Source: Candidatus Rokuibacteriota bacterium
Lineage (GTDB): Bacteria; Methylomirabilota; Methylomirabilia; Rokubacteriales; CSP1-6
DNA: 64,000 nt
Assembly: GCA_003221515.1 (NCBI GenBank)
Contig: QHSI01000105.1
Coordinates: 18,728 to 82,727, forward strand
Direction of reading: 5' to 3'
Part shown: in pieces, positions 41,259 through 50,146 of the stretch
How the letters are laid out: the number at the start of each line of letters is the position of its first letter
How positions within the stretch are numbered: position 1 is the first letter of the stretch
The notes under the pieces: generated by a model
Seen by the model: only the letters and a program-made list of their open reading frames with translations
What the model was told of the DNA's origin: nothing
Database searches by the model: none
Position numbers and translations under genes: made by a program

Positions 41259-42236
41259 CTAGCGCGGGCGCGCGGCGATGCGCTGTCGCCAATACTCGAG
41301 CAGATCGGTGAGCGTCTGCTCGAGCGGAATCGTCCCGCGCCATCCGACCTCCGTCTCGATCTTCTCCCGGCTGCCGCGCAAGATCGGCACGTCGGAGGGT
41401 CGAAGCCGGGCCGGATCGTGGCGGATTTCGATGCGGGGCAGCGTCGACTTGCCGATCAGGAACTTCAGGACGCGCTCGATCGACCAGTCGACGCCGGAGC
41501 AGAGGTTGTAGACGTCACCGGGCGTGCCGCGCTCGAGCAACATCCAGTAGCCGCGCACGATGTCGCGCACGTCGGAGAAGTCGCGCGTGGGATTGAGATC
41601 GCCCACGTGGACGACGGGCTCGCGCAGCCCGGCCTCCATCTCGGCGATCTGCCTGGCGAAGTTGGACTCGGAGAAGGTCTCGCCGCGACGGGGCCCCGTG
41701 TGGTTGAACGCGCGCGCCCGCACGATGTGCATGCCGTAGCTCTTGTAGTACTGGTAGCCCATCAGATCCTGGGTGACCTTGCTGACCGCGTAGGGCGAGA
41801 GCGGGCGCAGCGGATTCGTCTCGCGGATCGGCAGCTCGTTCGGGTGGACGAGGCCGTATTCTTCGCTCGAGCCGATCACCAGGAACCGCGCCGAGGACTT
41901 GAGCTGCCGCATCGCCTCGAAGAGATTCACCTGGCAGTTGACGTTCGTGTGGAACGTCTCGCCGGGCGTCTGCCAGGAGGCGGCCACGAAGCTCTGCGCC
42001 GCGAGGTGGATGATGTAGTCGGGCTGGGCCTGCTCCAGCACCGTCCGCACCGAAAGGATGTCGCGCAGGTCGGACTCGACGAGGGTCAGCTGGTCGCGGA
42101 TCCGCTCGATGTGCTCGGTCTTGCTTCGCCAGCGCAGCGCGCCGATCACCGCGGCGCCGCGCGCGAGCGCGAATTCTGTGAGGTGGCTTCCGACGAATCC
42201 GGTGATCCCCGTGATCAGAATTCGCACGCGGAACAT
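41259..42236 (-). CDS. GDP-mannose 4,6-dehydratase-like extended SDR
   Basis: 325 residues from ATG 42,236. Rossmann motif TGITGFVGSHLTEFAL, catalytic YxxxK in SPYAVSKVTQDLM, and QSFVAASWQTPGETFHTNV plus RAFNHTGPRRG. These are features of GDP-mannose 4,6-dehydratase and of GDP-4-keto-6-deoxymannose reductase (RMD). The frame is open 62 codons further upstream but that part is low-complexity. The product would be a GDP-6-deoxy-hexose (rhamnose-, talose- or perosamine-type precursor) for the glycan. The exact reaction needs comparison with GMD and RMD. Confidence 0.85.
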   Translation of the reverse strand: MFRVRILITGITGFVGSHLTEFALARGAAVIGALRWRSKTEHIERIRDQLTLVESDLRDILSVRTVLEQAQPDYIIHLAAQSFVAASWQTPGETFHTNVNCQVNLFEAMRQLKSSARFLVIGSSEEYGLVHPNELPIRETNPLRPLSPYAVSKVTQDLMGYQYYKSYGMHIVRARAFNHTGPRRGETFSESNFARQIAEMEAGLREPVVHVGDLNPTRDFSDVRDIVRGYWMLLERGTPGDVYNLCSGVDWSIERVLKFLIGKSTLPRIEIRHDPARLRPSDVPILRGSREKIETEVGWRGTIPLEQTLTDLLEYWRQRIAARPR

Positions 42237-42240
42237 AGTA

Positions 42241-43056
42241 CTACACCGTCCGCGGCTGACCTCGCTTGCGCGTGGCCCGTCGGAGACCCCGCCGCCAGCC
42301 GCCGGGCAGGGCCAGCGCCAGGAGCGGCCGGGCGGCGAATGCCGCGCACCACCAGGGGTAGGCGCCGCCTCGCACCGCCCGCCAGCGCACCCGCGCCTCG
42401 GCGCGCAACCGGTCGTCGTCACGCACGGCGGACACGCGGCCGGGGGCCAGCCGGCGGATCACGAGCGGCTCCGGCAGGTTCGCGAGACGCGTGAGACGGC
42501 TCATCCGCATCCAGAGATCGTAGTCCTGAGCCACCGGCAGCGACTCGTCGTAGCCGCCGGCGAGCTCCACGACCGTCCGCCGCATCATCACGGACGAATG
42601 CACGAACGGGTTGGCGCGGATGAGCGCACGACGGATCGTCGCGTCGTCCCCCGCCGGCCGGACGACGGCCAGCTCGCGGCCGGTCACGTCGACCTCGCGC
42701 GCGCCGGTGCCGAGCAGCCCGACGTCGGGATGGACGCCGAGGAACGCGCGCTGGCGCGCCAGGCGATCGGGCAGCGCGACGTCGTCGGCATCGAGGCGCG
42801 CCACCAGCGCCGCCTTCGACAGCTCGAGCGCCCGGTTCAGCGAGCGCGTCAGCCCGGCGTGCGGGCGCCGCTCGATCACCAGCCGCGGGTCGCGAAGCGA
42901 CGCCAGCACGTCCGCCGTCGCGTCGGTCGAGCCGTCGTCGATGACGATCACCTCGAGATCGGTCAGGGTCTGGGCGAGCAGCGACTGGACGGCCTCGCGC
43001 ACCCACGGCGCGCCGTCGCGTACGGACATCAACACCGAGACGACCGGTGCGCTCAC
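42241..43056 (-). CDS. Glycosyltransferase family 2
   Basis: 271 residues, GTG start overlapping the upstream stop (GTGA). GT-A fold with PVVSVLMSVRDGAPWVREAV, VIVIDDGSTDATADVL, RLDADDVALPDRLARQ (the DxD metal site) and PVAQDYDLWMRM (catalytic acidic region). Cytoplasmic, with no strong membrane helices. Adds one sugar to the lipid-linked unit; donor unknown. Confidence 0.9.
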   Translation of the reverse strand: MSAPVVSVLMSVRDGAPWVREAVQSLLAQTLTDLEVIVIDDGSTDATADVLASLRDPRLVIERRPHAGLTRSLNRALELSKAALVARLDADDVALPDRLARQRAFLGVHPDVGLLGTGAREVDVTGRELAVVRPAGDDATIRRALIRANPFVHSSVMMRRTVVELAGGYDESLPVAQDYDLWMRMSRLTRLANLPEPLVIRRLAPGRVSAVRDDDRLRAEARVRWRAVRGGAYPWWCAAFAARPLLALALPGGWRRGLRRATRKRGQPRTV

Positions 43057-44006
43057 GCGCCCCGCGTCGCCGGACGCTTGCGGAAGAGGAGGTTGAAGTA
43101 CGGTAACGCGAGGGACGGCGGCCGGCCCGCCGCGGCCAGCGCCGCGCAGAGCGGCGCGAACAGCGGCAACAGCGCCCGGCGCGTCCGCGAGCGGGCCGTG
43201 GCACGGAAGAAGCGCCAGCCGTAGCCGGCCGCCTCGGTCAGGTCTTCGAGCCCCGCCCATCCCGAGGAAGGTAGACACTCGGCGAGCGAGGCGTTGCGCC
43301 AGCCGGTGCCGTCGGCGACGAAGTCGACGTACTCGAGGTTGCCGAACTTCCGCGGCCGACAGAGACGTGCGTAGCGGTACGCCACCGACGGCGTCATCCA
43401 CTGCACGAGCGGGAGCCCGATCGAGTGCGTCTCCAGCGGAAAGAAGCGGTTCGGCGTGTCGAGGATCGCGATGTGGCCGCCGGGGGCCAGGACCCGATAG
43501 TACTCGTCCACCTGCGCGCGGCGATCCCGCGGCAGGTGTTCGATCACGCCGATCGCCAGCACGAGATCGAACGCGCCGTCCGGCCACGGCAGCCGCCGCG
43601 TCTCGTCGTTGGAGAAGAGCCGCACGTCCCGCACGCGGCCGAGCCGAAGCTCGTCGACGTTCGCGCGGGCGATCTCGACGAACTGGGGGTCGGCGTCGAA
43701 GGCGTGGATCGTCGCGATCTCGCGTTGCTCGGCCAGGTACTCCGTCATGTGGCCGAAGGAGCAGCCGACCTCCAGCACGGCGAGGTCGCGGGCGCCGCGC
43801 GCGCGGAGCCAGCGGAAGAGCGGGTCGAGGTACAGCGGACCGCGCGTCTCCTTGAAGGAGAGATAGAGCGGCGCCCGCTCCTGCTTGCGCTCGACGAGCA
43901 TCTCGATCACGCGCTTGCTGTAGCGCGTCGGCGGGTAGGTGCGCCCCTGCAGCGTGAGCACGCGCCGATCACCGAAATCGTCGATGCGATACTCCAGATC
44001 GGCCAT
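43053..44006 (-). CDS. SAM-dependent methyltransferase (class I)
   Basis: 317 residues. SAM motif I is VLEVGCSFGHMTEYL, the post-I acidic residue is in IHAFDADPQFVEIARAN, and motif II/III is DLVLAIGVIEHLPRD followed by LAPGGHIAILDTPNRFFPLE. A C-terminal hydrophobic stretch (RRALLPLFAPLCAALAAAGR) may touch the membrane. An N-terminal region of about 90 residues precedes the fold. Probably methylates a glycan sugar. First of seven methyltransferases in this locus counting from the left. Confidence 0.82.
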   Translation of the reverse strand: MADLEYRIDDFGDRRVLTLQGRTYPPTRYSKRVIEMLVERKQERAPLYLSFKETRGPLYLDPLFRWLRARGARDLAVLEVGCSFGHMTEYLAEQREIATIHAFDADPQFVEIARANVDELRLGRVRDVRLFSNDETRRLPWPDGAFDLVLAIGVIEHLPRDRRAQVDEYYRVLAPGGHIAILDTPNRFFPLETHSIGLPLVQWMTPSVAYRYARLCRPRKFGNLEYVDFVADGTGWRNASLAECLPSSGWAGLEDLTEAAGYGWRFFRATARSRTRRALLPLFAPLCAALAAAGRPPSLALPYFNLLFRKRPATRGA

Positions 44007-44022
44007 CGCCGAGAGTATAGCG

Positions 44023-44823
44023 TCAGGTCTTCCGGGCGACGACGAGCAGCATGTGGCCGAGCAGCCGCAGCGCCGGCTCGGTGTAGAGCAAACGCTTGGC
44101 GAGCGTGATCAGTGGCCGTCGCCGCCGCGACGCTCCCGCCGGGGACGCGTCCCCGGCGGCCGCGCTCGCATCTCGCCGCCCGCGAGGAATGAGCGGCCGG
44201 AGGGCCTGGCGGAGGATCCGGGCGGGATCGTAAGGATGCGCGGCGCGCACCGAGAAGCCGCAGCGGTCGAGCGCCGCCGCGAGCTCGGCGCGCGAGAAGG
44301 CGCTCTGGTAGAAGGCGCCGCCGCGCCGGGCGATCTCGCGATTGCGCCGCCGGATCCAGCCCGCCGCGAGCCGGCGCACGCCGTTCACGTACGGCACCGA
44401 GACGACGAGCACGCCGCCGGGCGCGAGGACGCGATGCGCCTCGACGAGGAGGGCATCCGGGCCGTCCGGGTCGTGCTCGATCACTCCGAGCGAGATGTAG
44501 CCGGAGAGCGCGCCGTCGGCGATGGCGAGACCTCGAAGCTCCATGAGCGCGAGCGGTGCCGGCGCCGCGCGCCGGCAGGCGGCGAGCGCCTCGAGGCTCC
44601 AGTCCACCCCCGCCACACGCCAGCCCCGCTCGCGGAGGAGCAGCACGTACTGACCGAGGCCGCAGCCCGCCTCGAGGATCACGCCGTCGTCGGGCAGCGC
44701 CTGCGTGATCAGCCCCGTCAGCGGCGAGCGCCGGGCGATCGCCAGCAGCTCCTCGACCGAGTGCCGGCCCCAGTGATCGGTCCAGAATTCCTGTGGGGCC
44801 GCGACCGAGTAATACGCGAGCAC
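44023..44823 (-). CDS. SAM-dependent methyltransferase (class I)
   Basis: 266 residues from GTG 44,823 (start VLAYYSVAAPQEFWTDHWGR). Motif I is ILEAGCGLGQYVLLLRERGW with VAGVDWSLEAL, and YISLGVIEHDPDGPDALLVE and LAPGGVLVVSVPYVNGVRRL follow. The tail carries a basic loop (RRGRRDASAAAGDASPAGAS) not usual for the fold. The arrangement resembles sugar O-methyltransferases of lipopolysaccharide loci. The frame remains open to 45,237 but only the part from 44,823 is family-like. It lies 2 nt from the next methyltransferase. Confidence 0.82.
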   Translation of the reverse strand: MLAYYSVAAPQEFWTDHWGRHSVEELLAIARRSPLTGLITQALPDDGVILEAGCGLGQYVLLLRERGWRVAGVDWSLEALAACRRAAPAPLALMELRGLAIADGALSGYISLGVIEHDPDGPDALLVEAHRVLAPGGVLVVSVPYVNGVRRLAAGWIRRRNREIARRGGAFYQSAFSRAELAAALDRCGFSVRAAHPYDPARILRQALRPLIPRGRRDASAAAGDASPAGASRRRRPLITLAKRLLYTEPALRLLGHMLLVVARKT

Positions 44824-44825
44824 GG

Positions 44826-45482
44826 TCAGCCCTTGCGGGCGAGCGCGACGAACCCGGTCGCGTAGCTCGCCAGGAACGCCGAGCGCCGCACCGGGCCGAG
44901 CCCGTCGAGCGCGATCAGCAGCGCCGAGAGCGGCAACGTGGGCGCGGCCGTGAGCCATCGCACGGGCCGCGATCGGATGTTCGCCACCGCCTGGCGGAGG
45001 TGGTTCGCCAGCGTTCCGAAGAAGCGAGCCTGGGCGCTCAGCGAGAGGACCCGAAGGCCCGAGCGCTCGACCAGCTCGAGCAGGCTGACCTCGGTGAACC
45101 GGTGCCGGTCGGTCGGGCCGTCCGCGCGATGGAGGAAGGGCACCGCGATCACCGCGCCGCCGCCGGGGACGAGGACGCGCGCGATCTCCCGCATGGCGAT
45201 CTCGGGGGCGACGACATACTGGAGCACCTCGACGCACACGACCCAGTCCACGCTCGCGCCGTCGAGCGGCAGGAACTGCGCGTCGGCGACGACGTCGGGG
45301 CGCTCGCCGGGCTCGAGATTCAGCCGGATCCAGCGCCGCACGCGCCCGCGCGGCGGCTCCCAGCGCCCGCGCGAGATCCGCTTCGCGCCGATCTCGAGGA
45401 CGACGCCGGCGATCCCGGCCGCGAGCCGTCCCAGCTCGGCGTCGAGGAGCGCCCGGCGGTAGCTGAGCCCGAGCGGCAGCAT
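44826..45482 (-). CDS. SAM-dependent methyltransferase-like protein with incomplete motif I
   Basis: 218 residues. GVVLEIGAKRISRG replaces the usual glycine-rich VLDxGxGxG loop, so motif I is eroded, yet DVVADAQFLPLDGASVDWVV, LQYVVAPEIAMREIARVLVP and GGGAVIAVPFLHRADGPTDR follow the normal order. It belongs to the 'methyltransferase type 11' proteins common in O-antigen loci. A C-terminal hydrophobic segment lies at about 180-200. It overlaps the upstream glycosyltransferase by 1-3 nt (TGATG). Confidence 0.75.
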   Translation of the reverse strand: MLPLGLSYRRALLDAELGRLAAGIAGVVLEIGAKRISRGRWEPPRGRVRRWIRLNLEPGERPDVVADAQFLPLDGASVDWVVCVEVLQYVVAPEIAMREIARVLVPGGGAVIAVPFLHRADGPTDRHRFTEVSLLELVERSGLRVLSLSAQARFFGTLANHLRQAVANIRSRPVRWLTAAPTLPLSALLIALDGLGPVRRSAFLASYATGFVALARKG

Positions 45483-46600
45483 CAGCGGTCCGAGCCGGCC
45501 AGCCGCTTGAGGAGCTCGATCTCCTCGGCGACGAGCCGCGTCAGGTCGTAGCGCTCGACGGCGCGCGCCCGGGCCCGCTCGCCGAGCTCACGCGCCCTCG
45601 CCGGGTCGTCCAGGACCCGCGCCAGCGCTCCCGCGAGCGCTCCGGGATCACCGAGGTCGAACAGGAGCCCCGTCACGCCAGGCTCGATGATCGAGCGGTT
45701 GCCGCCCACGTCGGAGGCGATGCACGGCACGCCCGCGCTCATGGCCTCGAGCAGGATCTTGGGATGCCCTTCGGTGTGTGACGGCAGCACGAACGCGTCG
45801 GCGGCGGTCAGAAACTCGGGCACGCGCCCGTGCTCGACGACCGGGACGAACTCGGCGGCGACGTTGCGCCGGCGCGCTTCCGCCTCGAGCGCGGCGCGCG
45901 CGGGGCCGTCGCCGACGAACGTGAGCTGCAGCTCGACGCGGCTGGCGAGCCGGGCGGCCGCGTCCACGATCGAGCCGAGGTTCTTTTCCGAGGAGAGCCG
46001 GCCGACGTAGAGCACGTTGCGCGCTTGCCGGGCGGCTCGGGGCGCGGGCGCGAAGCGCGTGGTGTCGACACCGTTCGGGATCAGGTGCACCTTCGCGGCG
46101 CCGACACGCGCGGCGACGTGGGCGCCGAGCTCCGGCGTGGTCACGATCACACCGGCGGCGGCCCGGAGCCCGAGGGTCTCGACGCCACGGCGGAGCGCGC
46201 TCGTCGCGGCCGAGCGCGCGAGCCGTCCGTACCAGAAGCCGTAGGTCGTCACGAACGGCACGCCGAAGCGTTGCTTCGCGATCACCGCCGGCAGCGTGCC
46301 CGTCACCTGGAACACACGGAGGATCGAGCACTGCCGGAGCTCGCGGGCGTACCGAAGCGGCATCAGGAACCCGTACGCCCACGGGTGCCAATCACCCCCG
46401 CGGTGAAGACGCACGCGCGCCGTGACCTCCGGATCCTTCGTGAAGTCATCGAGCGTCTCGTCGAGGTAGCTGAAGTAGTGGACCGCCTCGAAGGCGCGCG
46501 CGTACGGTCTGAAGTAGCCGTCGATGAGTCGGGCGTGCTGGCCGGTCCTCGCGAGCTCGCCGAGGCCGCCGCGAATCGCCGGCAGGAGCCCGAGCACCAT
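45482..46600 (-). CDS. Glycosyltransferase family 4
   Basis: 372 residues, GT-B. VPFVTTYGFWYGRL, the hinge HLIPNGVDTTRFAPAPR, NVLYVGRLSSEKNLGSIVDA and VLPSHTEGHPKILLEAMSAG (E-x7-E donor site) are typical. The opening [20 protein letters not shown] is a variant of the glycine-rich N-terminal loop. It adds a sugar from a nucleotide donor to the lipid-linked glycan. The donor is not predictable. Starts within the stop of the upstream GT4 (TGATG). Confidence 0.88.
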   Translation of the reverse strand: MVLGLLPAIRGGLGELARTGQHARLIDGYFRPYARAFEAVHYFSYLDETLDDFTKDPEVTARVRLHRGGDWHPWAYGFLMPLRYARELRQCSILRVFQVTGTLPAVIAKQRFGVPFVTTYGFWYGRLARSAATSALRRGVETLGLRAAAGVIVTTPELGAHVAARVGAAKVHLIPNGVDTTRFAPAPRAARQARNVLYVGRLSSEKNLGSIVDAAARLASRVELQLTFVGDGPARAALEAEARRRNVAAEFVPVVEHGRVPEFLTAADAFVLPSHTEGHPKILLEAMSAGVPCIASDVGGNRSIIEPGVTGLLFDLGDPGALAGALARVLDDPARARELGERARARAVERYDLTRLVAEEIELLKRLAGSDR

Positions 46601-47877
46601 CAGCGGCGCGCGGCCTCATAGACGGCGAGGAGCCGGTCCACGCTGTCCTCCGCGCGCAGGCGCTCGGCCACGTGACGACGGGCGCCGGCGCCCAGGACCG
46701 TTCGCAATCCCTCGTCGCGCAGCAGCGCCACGATCGCGCGCGCCAGCTCGCCGGGCGCGCCGCGCTCGACGAGCATCCCGGTCTTGCCGTCGATGACGAG
46801 CTCGGGTGTGCCGCCGACGCGCGTCGCGACGACGGGCCGGCCGGCCGACATCGCTTCGAGGATCACGCGGCTCAGCGCGTCGGGGATCACCGACGGGACC
46901 ACGACCAGCTCGGCGAGCGGGTACAGCGCCAGGACCTCCTGATTCGGCAACGGACCGAGCCGACGCATCCACGACGCGCTCGCGTCTACCTCGCCGTCGC
47001 CGACGAGCAGGAACAGCACCTCGGGGCAGCTCGCGGCGACTTCGCGCGCGGCCGCGACCAGATCCGGCGTCCCCTTCCCCGGCGAAAGCTTGCCGACGTA
47101 GAGCACGATCCGGCGGCCGGCGACGTCGAGGCGATCGCGCAGCGCGGCCAGCCGCGTCGGTGATGGAGGCACGGCGACGGGCGGCACGTTGTAGATCGCC
47201 TCGACGCGCCGCACGCGCTCGAGGAGCCCCGAGCGCCGATAGATGTCGAGGATTCCCTGGCTCACGCCGATGACGCAGTCGACGTGCCGGAGAAACCGCT
47301 GCTTGAGCCGGCTGTCGAGCCAGAGGTAGAGGAACGCGAGCTTCGAGCGGAGCTTCCGGCGGGGGTTCCGGACGTAGAGCCGGAAGTATTCCTCGGAGCA
47401 CTCGCCCCAGAGCTTGCGCACGCCGCAGTCATCCGGCATGCCGTCGTGATGGTGGAGGCACATGGGCGCCGCGTCGATGATCGAGCCGTCGCGGATCGTG
47501 AAGAACACCGGGATCCCCAGCAGGCGACCGGCGAGCGTCGCGGGGATCAGGGAGTGCTTGTTCTGGGCGTGGATCACGTCCGCGCGCTCGCGCTTGGCCA
47601 CGCGCCAGACGGCGATCGTCGCCCACAGGGAGAAGAAAGGATTCGCCAGCCACTTGGCCGGCGCCAGCTGCCGTCCGGGCGCCAGCCGGCGCGGGAACGG
47701 AAATCGGACGATCCGGACGCCGTGCTGCTCCTCGCGCGACGGCCCCCCCCAGTTCGGCGTCACCACCGTCACCCGGTGGCCGCGCACGGCGAGCGCGCCG
47801 GCAAGCGCGGCGAGGCTCCACTCGGCCCCACCTGGCGCGAACGGCGGAAAGTACTCGTTGACGAAGCAGACGTTCAC
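46600..47877 (-). CDS. Glycosyltransferase family 4 with a C8 homopolymer
   Basis: 425 residues from GTG 47,877, overlapping the upstream stop (GTGA). GT-B fold: [20 protein letters not shown] (glycine-rich N-terminal loop), [40 protein letters not shown] and [21 protein letters not shown] region after about 150 includes the cysteine/histidine-rich [14 protein letters not shown], common in a sub-group of GT4 enzymes. Eight consecutive C's (47,743-47,750) fall in the codons for the early NWGGPSRE segment. A slip there would truncate the protein. Confidence 0.88.
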   Translation of the reverse strand: MNVCFVNEYFPPFAPGGAEWSLAALAGALAVRGHRVTVVTPNWGGPSREEQHGVRIVRFPFPRRLAPGRQLAPAKWLANPFFSLWATIAVWRVAKRERADVIHAQNKHSLIPATLAGRLLGIPVFFTIRDGSIIDAAPMCLHHHDGMPDDCGVRKLWGECSEEYFRLYVRNPRRKLRSKLAFLYLWLDSRLKQRFLRHVDCVIGVSQGILDIYRRSGLLERVRRVEAIYNVPPVAVPPSPTRLAALRDRLDVAGRRIVLYVGKLSPGKGTPDLVAAAREVAASCPEVLFLLVGDGEVDASASWMRRLGPLPNQEVLALYPLAELVVVPSVIPDALSRVILEAMSAGRPVVATRVGGTPELVIDGKTGMLVERGAPGELARAIVALLRDEGLRTVLGAGARRHVAERLRAEDSVDRLLAVYEAARR

Positions 47878-48665
47878 GACGTGACGCGCGCGACGACGCG
47901 GAAGCCGGTGGACTCGCGGGGGCGACTCAGCGCCACGTCGCGCTTCCATCGGCTGAGCCGCGCATAGAGACCGAGCGACACGCCGCCGACGGCGTCGATC
48001 ACGCCCGCCCACGGCGTGTCGTAGACGACGGGCATGATCCGTCCGACGGGCTCGAAGCCGCCGGCGGCGAGCTCGGCGACGAACTCCGCCTGCGTGTACT
48101 CGATCTTGTGGTCGGGATCGGAGAACGCGAAGAGCCCCGCGGTGCGCAGGCGCTGCCGCCACGCGGTCTCGCTGTTCGGGCCGGAGACCAGCAGGCGGCC
48201 GGACGGCTTGAGCACGCGCCGGATCTCGCGGAGCACCTCGACGCGCGGATGGAGATGCTCGATCACGTCGAGGAACAGGACGGAGTCGAAGGACCCGGAG
48301 GGAAACGGGAACCGCCGCGTCAGGTCCCATGCGAAGAGGTGCACGTTCGCAAGGCCGAGCTTGCGCCGGTCCGCCACGGCCACGCGGAGTTGCGCCACGT
48401 CGTAGTCCATGCCGAAGACCCGGTGCGCACGCTGCGCCGCCTTGAGGGTGTGCGCCCCGTTCGCGCAGCCCACGTCGAGGACGACGTCAGTCTCGCGGAG
48501 GTGCTCTACGTACCAGTCGTGCCACGGCGCGTCCACCAGGTGCTTGGGATGGATCAGATGGGGGCTCTTGCCCGTGTACCGGACGAGCCGCACGCCCACC
48601 GCCTTGCCGCGGCGATTCACCGCGTCGACGGCGACCACCAGCGGACGGGGCCAGCGCGGCGTCAC
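47874..48665 (-). CDS. SAM-dependent methyltransferase (class I)
   Basis: 263 residues from GTG 48,665 (GTGA overlap with the deacetylase gene upstream). [20 protein letters not shown] is motif [15 protein letters not shown] the adenosine-binding acidic loop, then [20 protein letters not shown] and [20 protein letters not shown]. The S-G-P-N-S-E segment is frequent in methyltransferases that act on O-antigen sugars. The C-terminal hydrophobic segment ([19 protein letters not shown]) suggests membrane contact. Confidence 0.83.
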   Translation of the reverse strand: MTPRWPRPLVVAVDAVNRRGKAVGVRLVRYTGKSPHLIHPKHLVDAPWHDWYVEHLRETDVVLDVGCANGAHTLKAAQRAHRVFGMDYDVAQLRVAVADRRKLGLANVHLFAWDLTRRFPFPSGSFDSVLFLDVIEHLHPRVEVLREIRRVLKPSGRLLVSGPNSETAWRQRLRTAGLFAFSDPDHKIEYTQAEFVAELAAGGFEPVGRIMPVVYDTPWAGVIDAVGGVSLGLYARLSRWKRDVALSRPRESTGFRVVARVTS

Positions 48666-49456
48666 CGCCCGCTCCGGCCCAGCCGCTCGCCGGCTTCGCG
48701 CACGGTGACGAGCTTGGTCGCGGACCCGCGCAGCACTCGCTCGAGCGCGGCGAGCCCGCCGAGCACGACGTCGCGGTCGTGGAGCGCGACGACGTCGCGG
48801 TCCGCCACCCACGTGAGGCCGTCCACGGGGCCGAAGCGCCCGGGGTCGAGGCACGACACGTACCGGACGCCGCAGCCAGCCGCCGCGTCCAGCGTCGCGC
48901 GCGAGAACACGTTGCCGGGCGGCACGAAGGTCACGACGCTCTGACCGAAGCACTCCTGGAGAATCGACTGCGCGCGCGTCACGTGCTCGCGGTGGGTCGC
49001 CGGCGGCAGCCAGTCGTGGAACTCACGATGGAACTCACGGTTGCCGCCGAAGAGACGGGGCCGGAAGAGCCGGTCGCGCAGCACGCAGTGCGTGTATCCG
49101 TGGTTGGCGACCTCCACGAGCCCGCGCCGGACGCCCTCGCGGATCACCCCCGCCGCGTCGGGGAACTTCCGCGGGAACGGTGTGACGCCTCCGTCCGCGC
49201 CGACCCAGCCGGCGGTGATGGCCGCCGTCATCCGCGCGCCGGCGGCCTCGAGCGCGACGAGCATCCCTTCCCACTCCCGAGCCGACAGCTCGCGGTACGG
49301 GCCCCAGCGCTTGATCGGCGGCAGGTACTTGAGGAACAGGAAGTTACCCGGAAACGGCAGCGCCCGCGACCCCAGTCGGATCCGGGTGAGGCCGTAGACC
49401 TCATGCTGCTTCGACGCGGCGCCGACGTCATCGAGTCTGAGCGCGACGCTCGACAC
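48662..49456 (-). CDS. Polysaccharide deacetylase-like (NodB/CE4 fold) protein
   Basis: 264 residues from GTG 49,456. SVALRLDDVGAAS provides the catalytic/metal aspartates and VEVANHGYTHCVL the HxxxH metal motif. VVTFVPPGNVFSRATLDAAA corresponds to the 'RPP.G..' strand of CE4 enzymes. VVALHDRDVVLGGLAAL is the C-terminal strand with histidine. All CE4 landmarks are in order, but the protein has no signal peptide, so it may act in the cytoplasm on a lipid-linked or soluble amino sugar instead of on peptidoglycan. Confidence 0.78.
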   Translation of the reverse strand: MSSVALRLDDVGAASKQHEVYGLTRIRLGSRALPFPGNFLFLKYLPPIKRWGPYRELSAREWEGMLVALEAAGARMTAAITAGWVGADGGVTPFPRKFPDAAGVIREGVRRGLVEVANHGYTHCVLRDRLFRPRLFGGNREFHREFHDWLPPATHREHVTRAQSILQECFGQSVVTFVPPGNVFSRATLDAAAGCGVRYVSCLDPGRFGPVDGLTWVADRDVVALHDRDVVLGGLAALERVLRGSATKLVTVREAGERLGRSGR

Positions 49457-49459
49457 CGG

Positions 49460-50146
49460 TCAGCTGACCCTCGCGCCGTACACGAACAGGGTCTGGCCGA
49501 ACCGCCTGAGCAGCGATGCCGGCAGGTGCCGTCCGATCGCAGCGTGGAACCGCGCGTGCGCCGCGTGGGAGATCCGCAAGGCCTTGCGGCCGAGAAGGAA
49601 CGCGCCTCGGACTTCCCACCGGAACGACTCCGGGAGGAGTGGCCCGAGCTGTTCGGCGTTGTACGTCCAGTGCGGAACGTCCGAGGACCCAAGCAACCCA
49701 ACCTTCCGCAGCAGCGTGTTCAGCTGCCGCCGCGTCGTGACCGAGAAGTACACACGGTCCCGCGACACTCGACACAGTTCGCCGAGCGCGGCCCGGGGAT
49801 CGTCGAGGTGCATGACCGACTCGTGGCAGAGGACCGCGTCAAAGCTCCGCGTGGGAAATGGAATCGCGTAGAGCGAGGCGGCGAGCGCGTGGGCTCCGGG
49901 GACGTCGCGCCGCACCTGTGCCACCATCTCACGATTGACGTCGAGGCCATAGAGCTCGGCGGTCGAGCCCAGGCTGCGGACGGCCTTGAGGACGCGCCCG
50001 CGCCCGCACGGCGCGTCGAGGACGCGCCGGTCAGACGGTCGAACGGCCCGAAGCGCATAGTCGACATCCGCGGTGAAATCAGGGACGGCGGACCACGCAC
50101 GCCAGTAATCACTCGTCCGGAAGAAGCGTTCCGCGTCAGCCGTCAT
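49460..50146 (-). CDS. SAM-dependent methyltransferase (class I)
   Basis: 228 residues. RRVLDAPCGRGRVLKAVRSL is motif I, ELYGLDVNREMVAQVRRDV the acidic loop, and FDAVLCHESVMHLDDPRAAL then CRVSRDRVYFSVTTRRQLN complete the fold. The start MTADAERFFRTSDYWRAW fits the family. Probably a sugar or lipid-carrier modification enzyme of the locus. Overlaps the next glycosyltransferase by 4 nt. Confidence 0.82.
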   Translation of the reverse strand: MTADAERFFRTSDYWRAWSAVPDFTADVDYALRAVRPSDRRVLDAPCGRGRVLKAVRSLGSTAELYGLDVNREMVAQVRRDVPGAHALAASLYAIPFPTRSFDAVLCHESVMHLDDPRAALGELCRVSRDRVYFSVTTRRQLNTLLRKVGLLGSSDVPHWTYNAEQLGPLLPESFRWEVRGAFLLGRKALRISHAAHARFHAAIGRHLPASLLRRFGQTLFVYGARVS

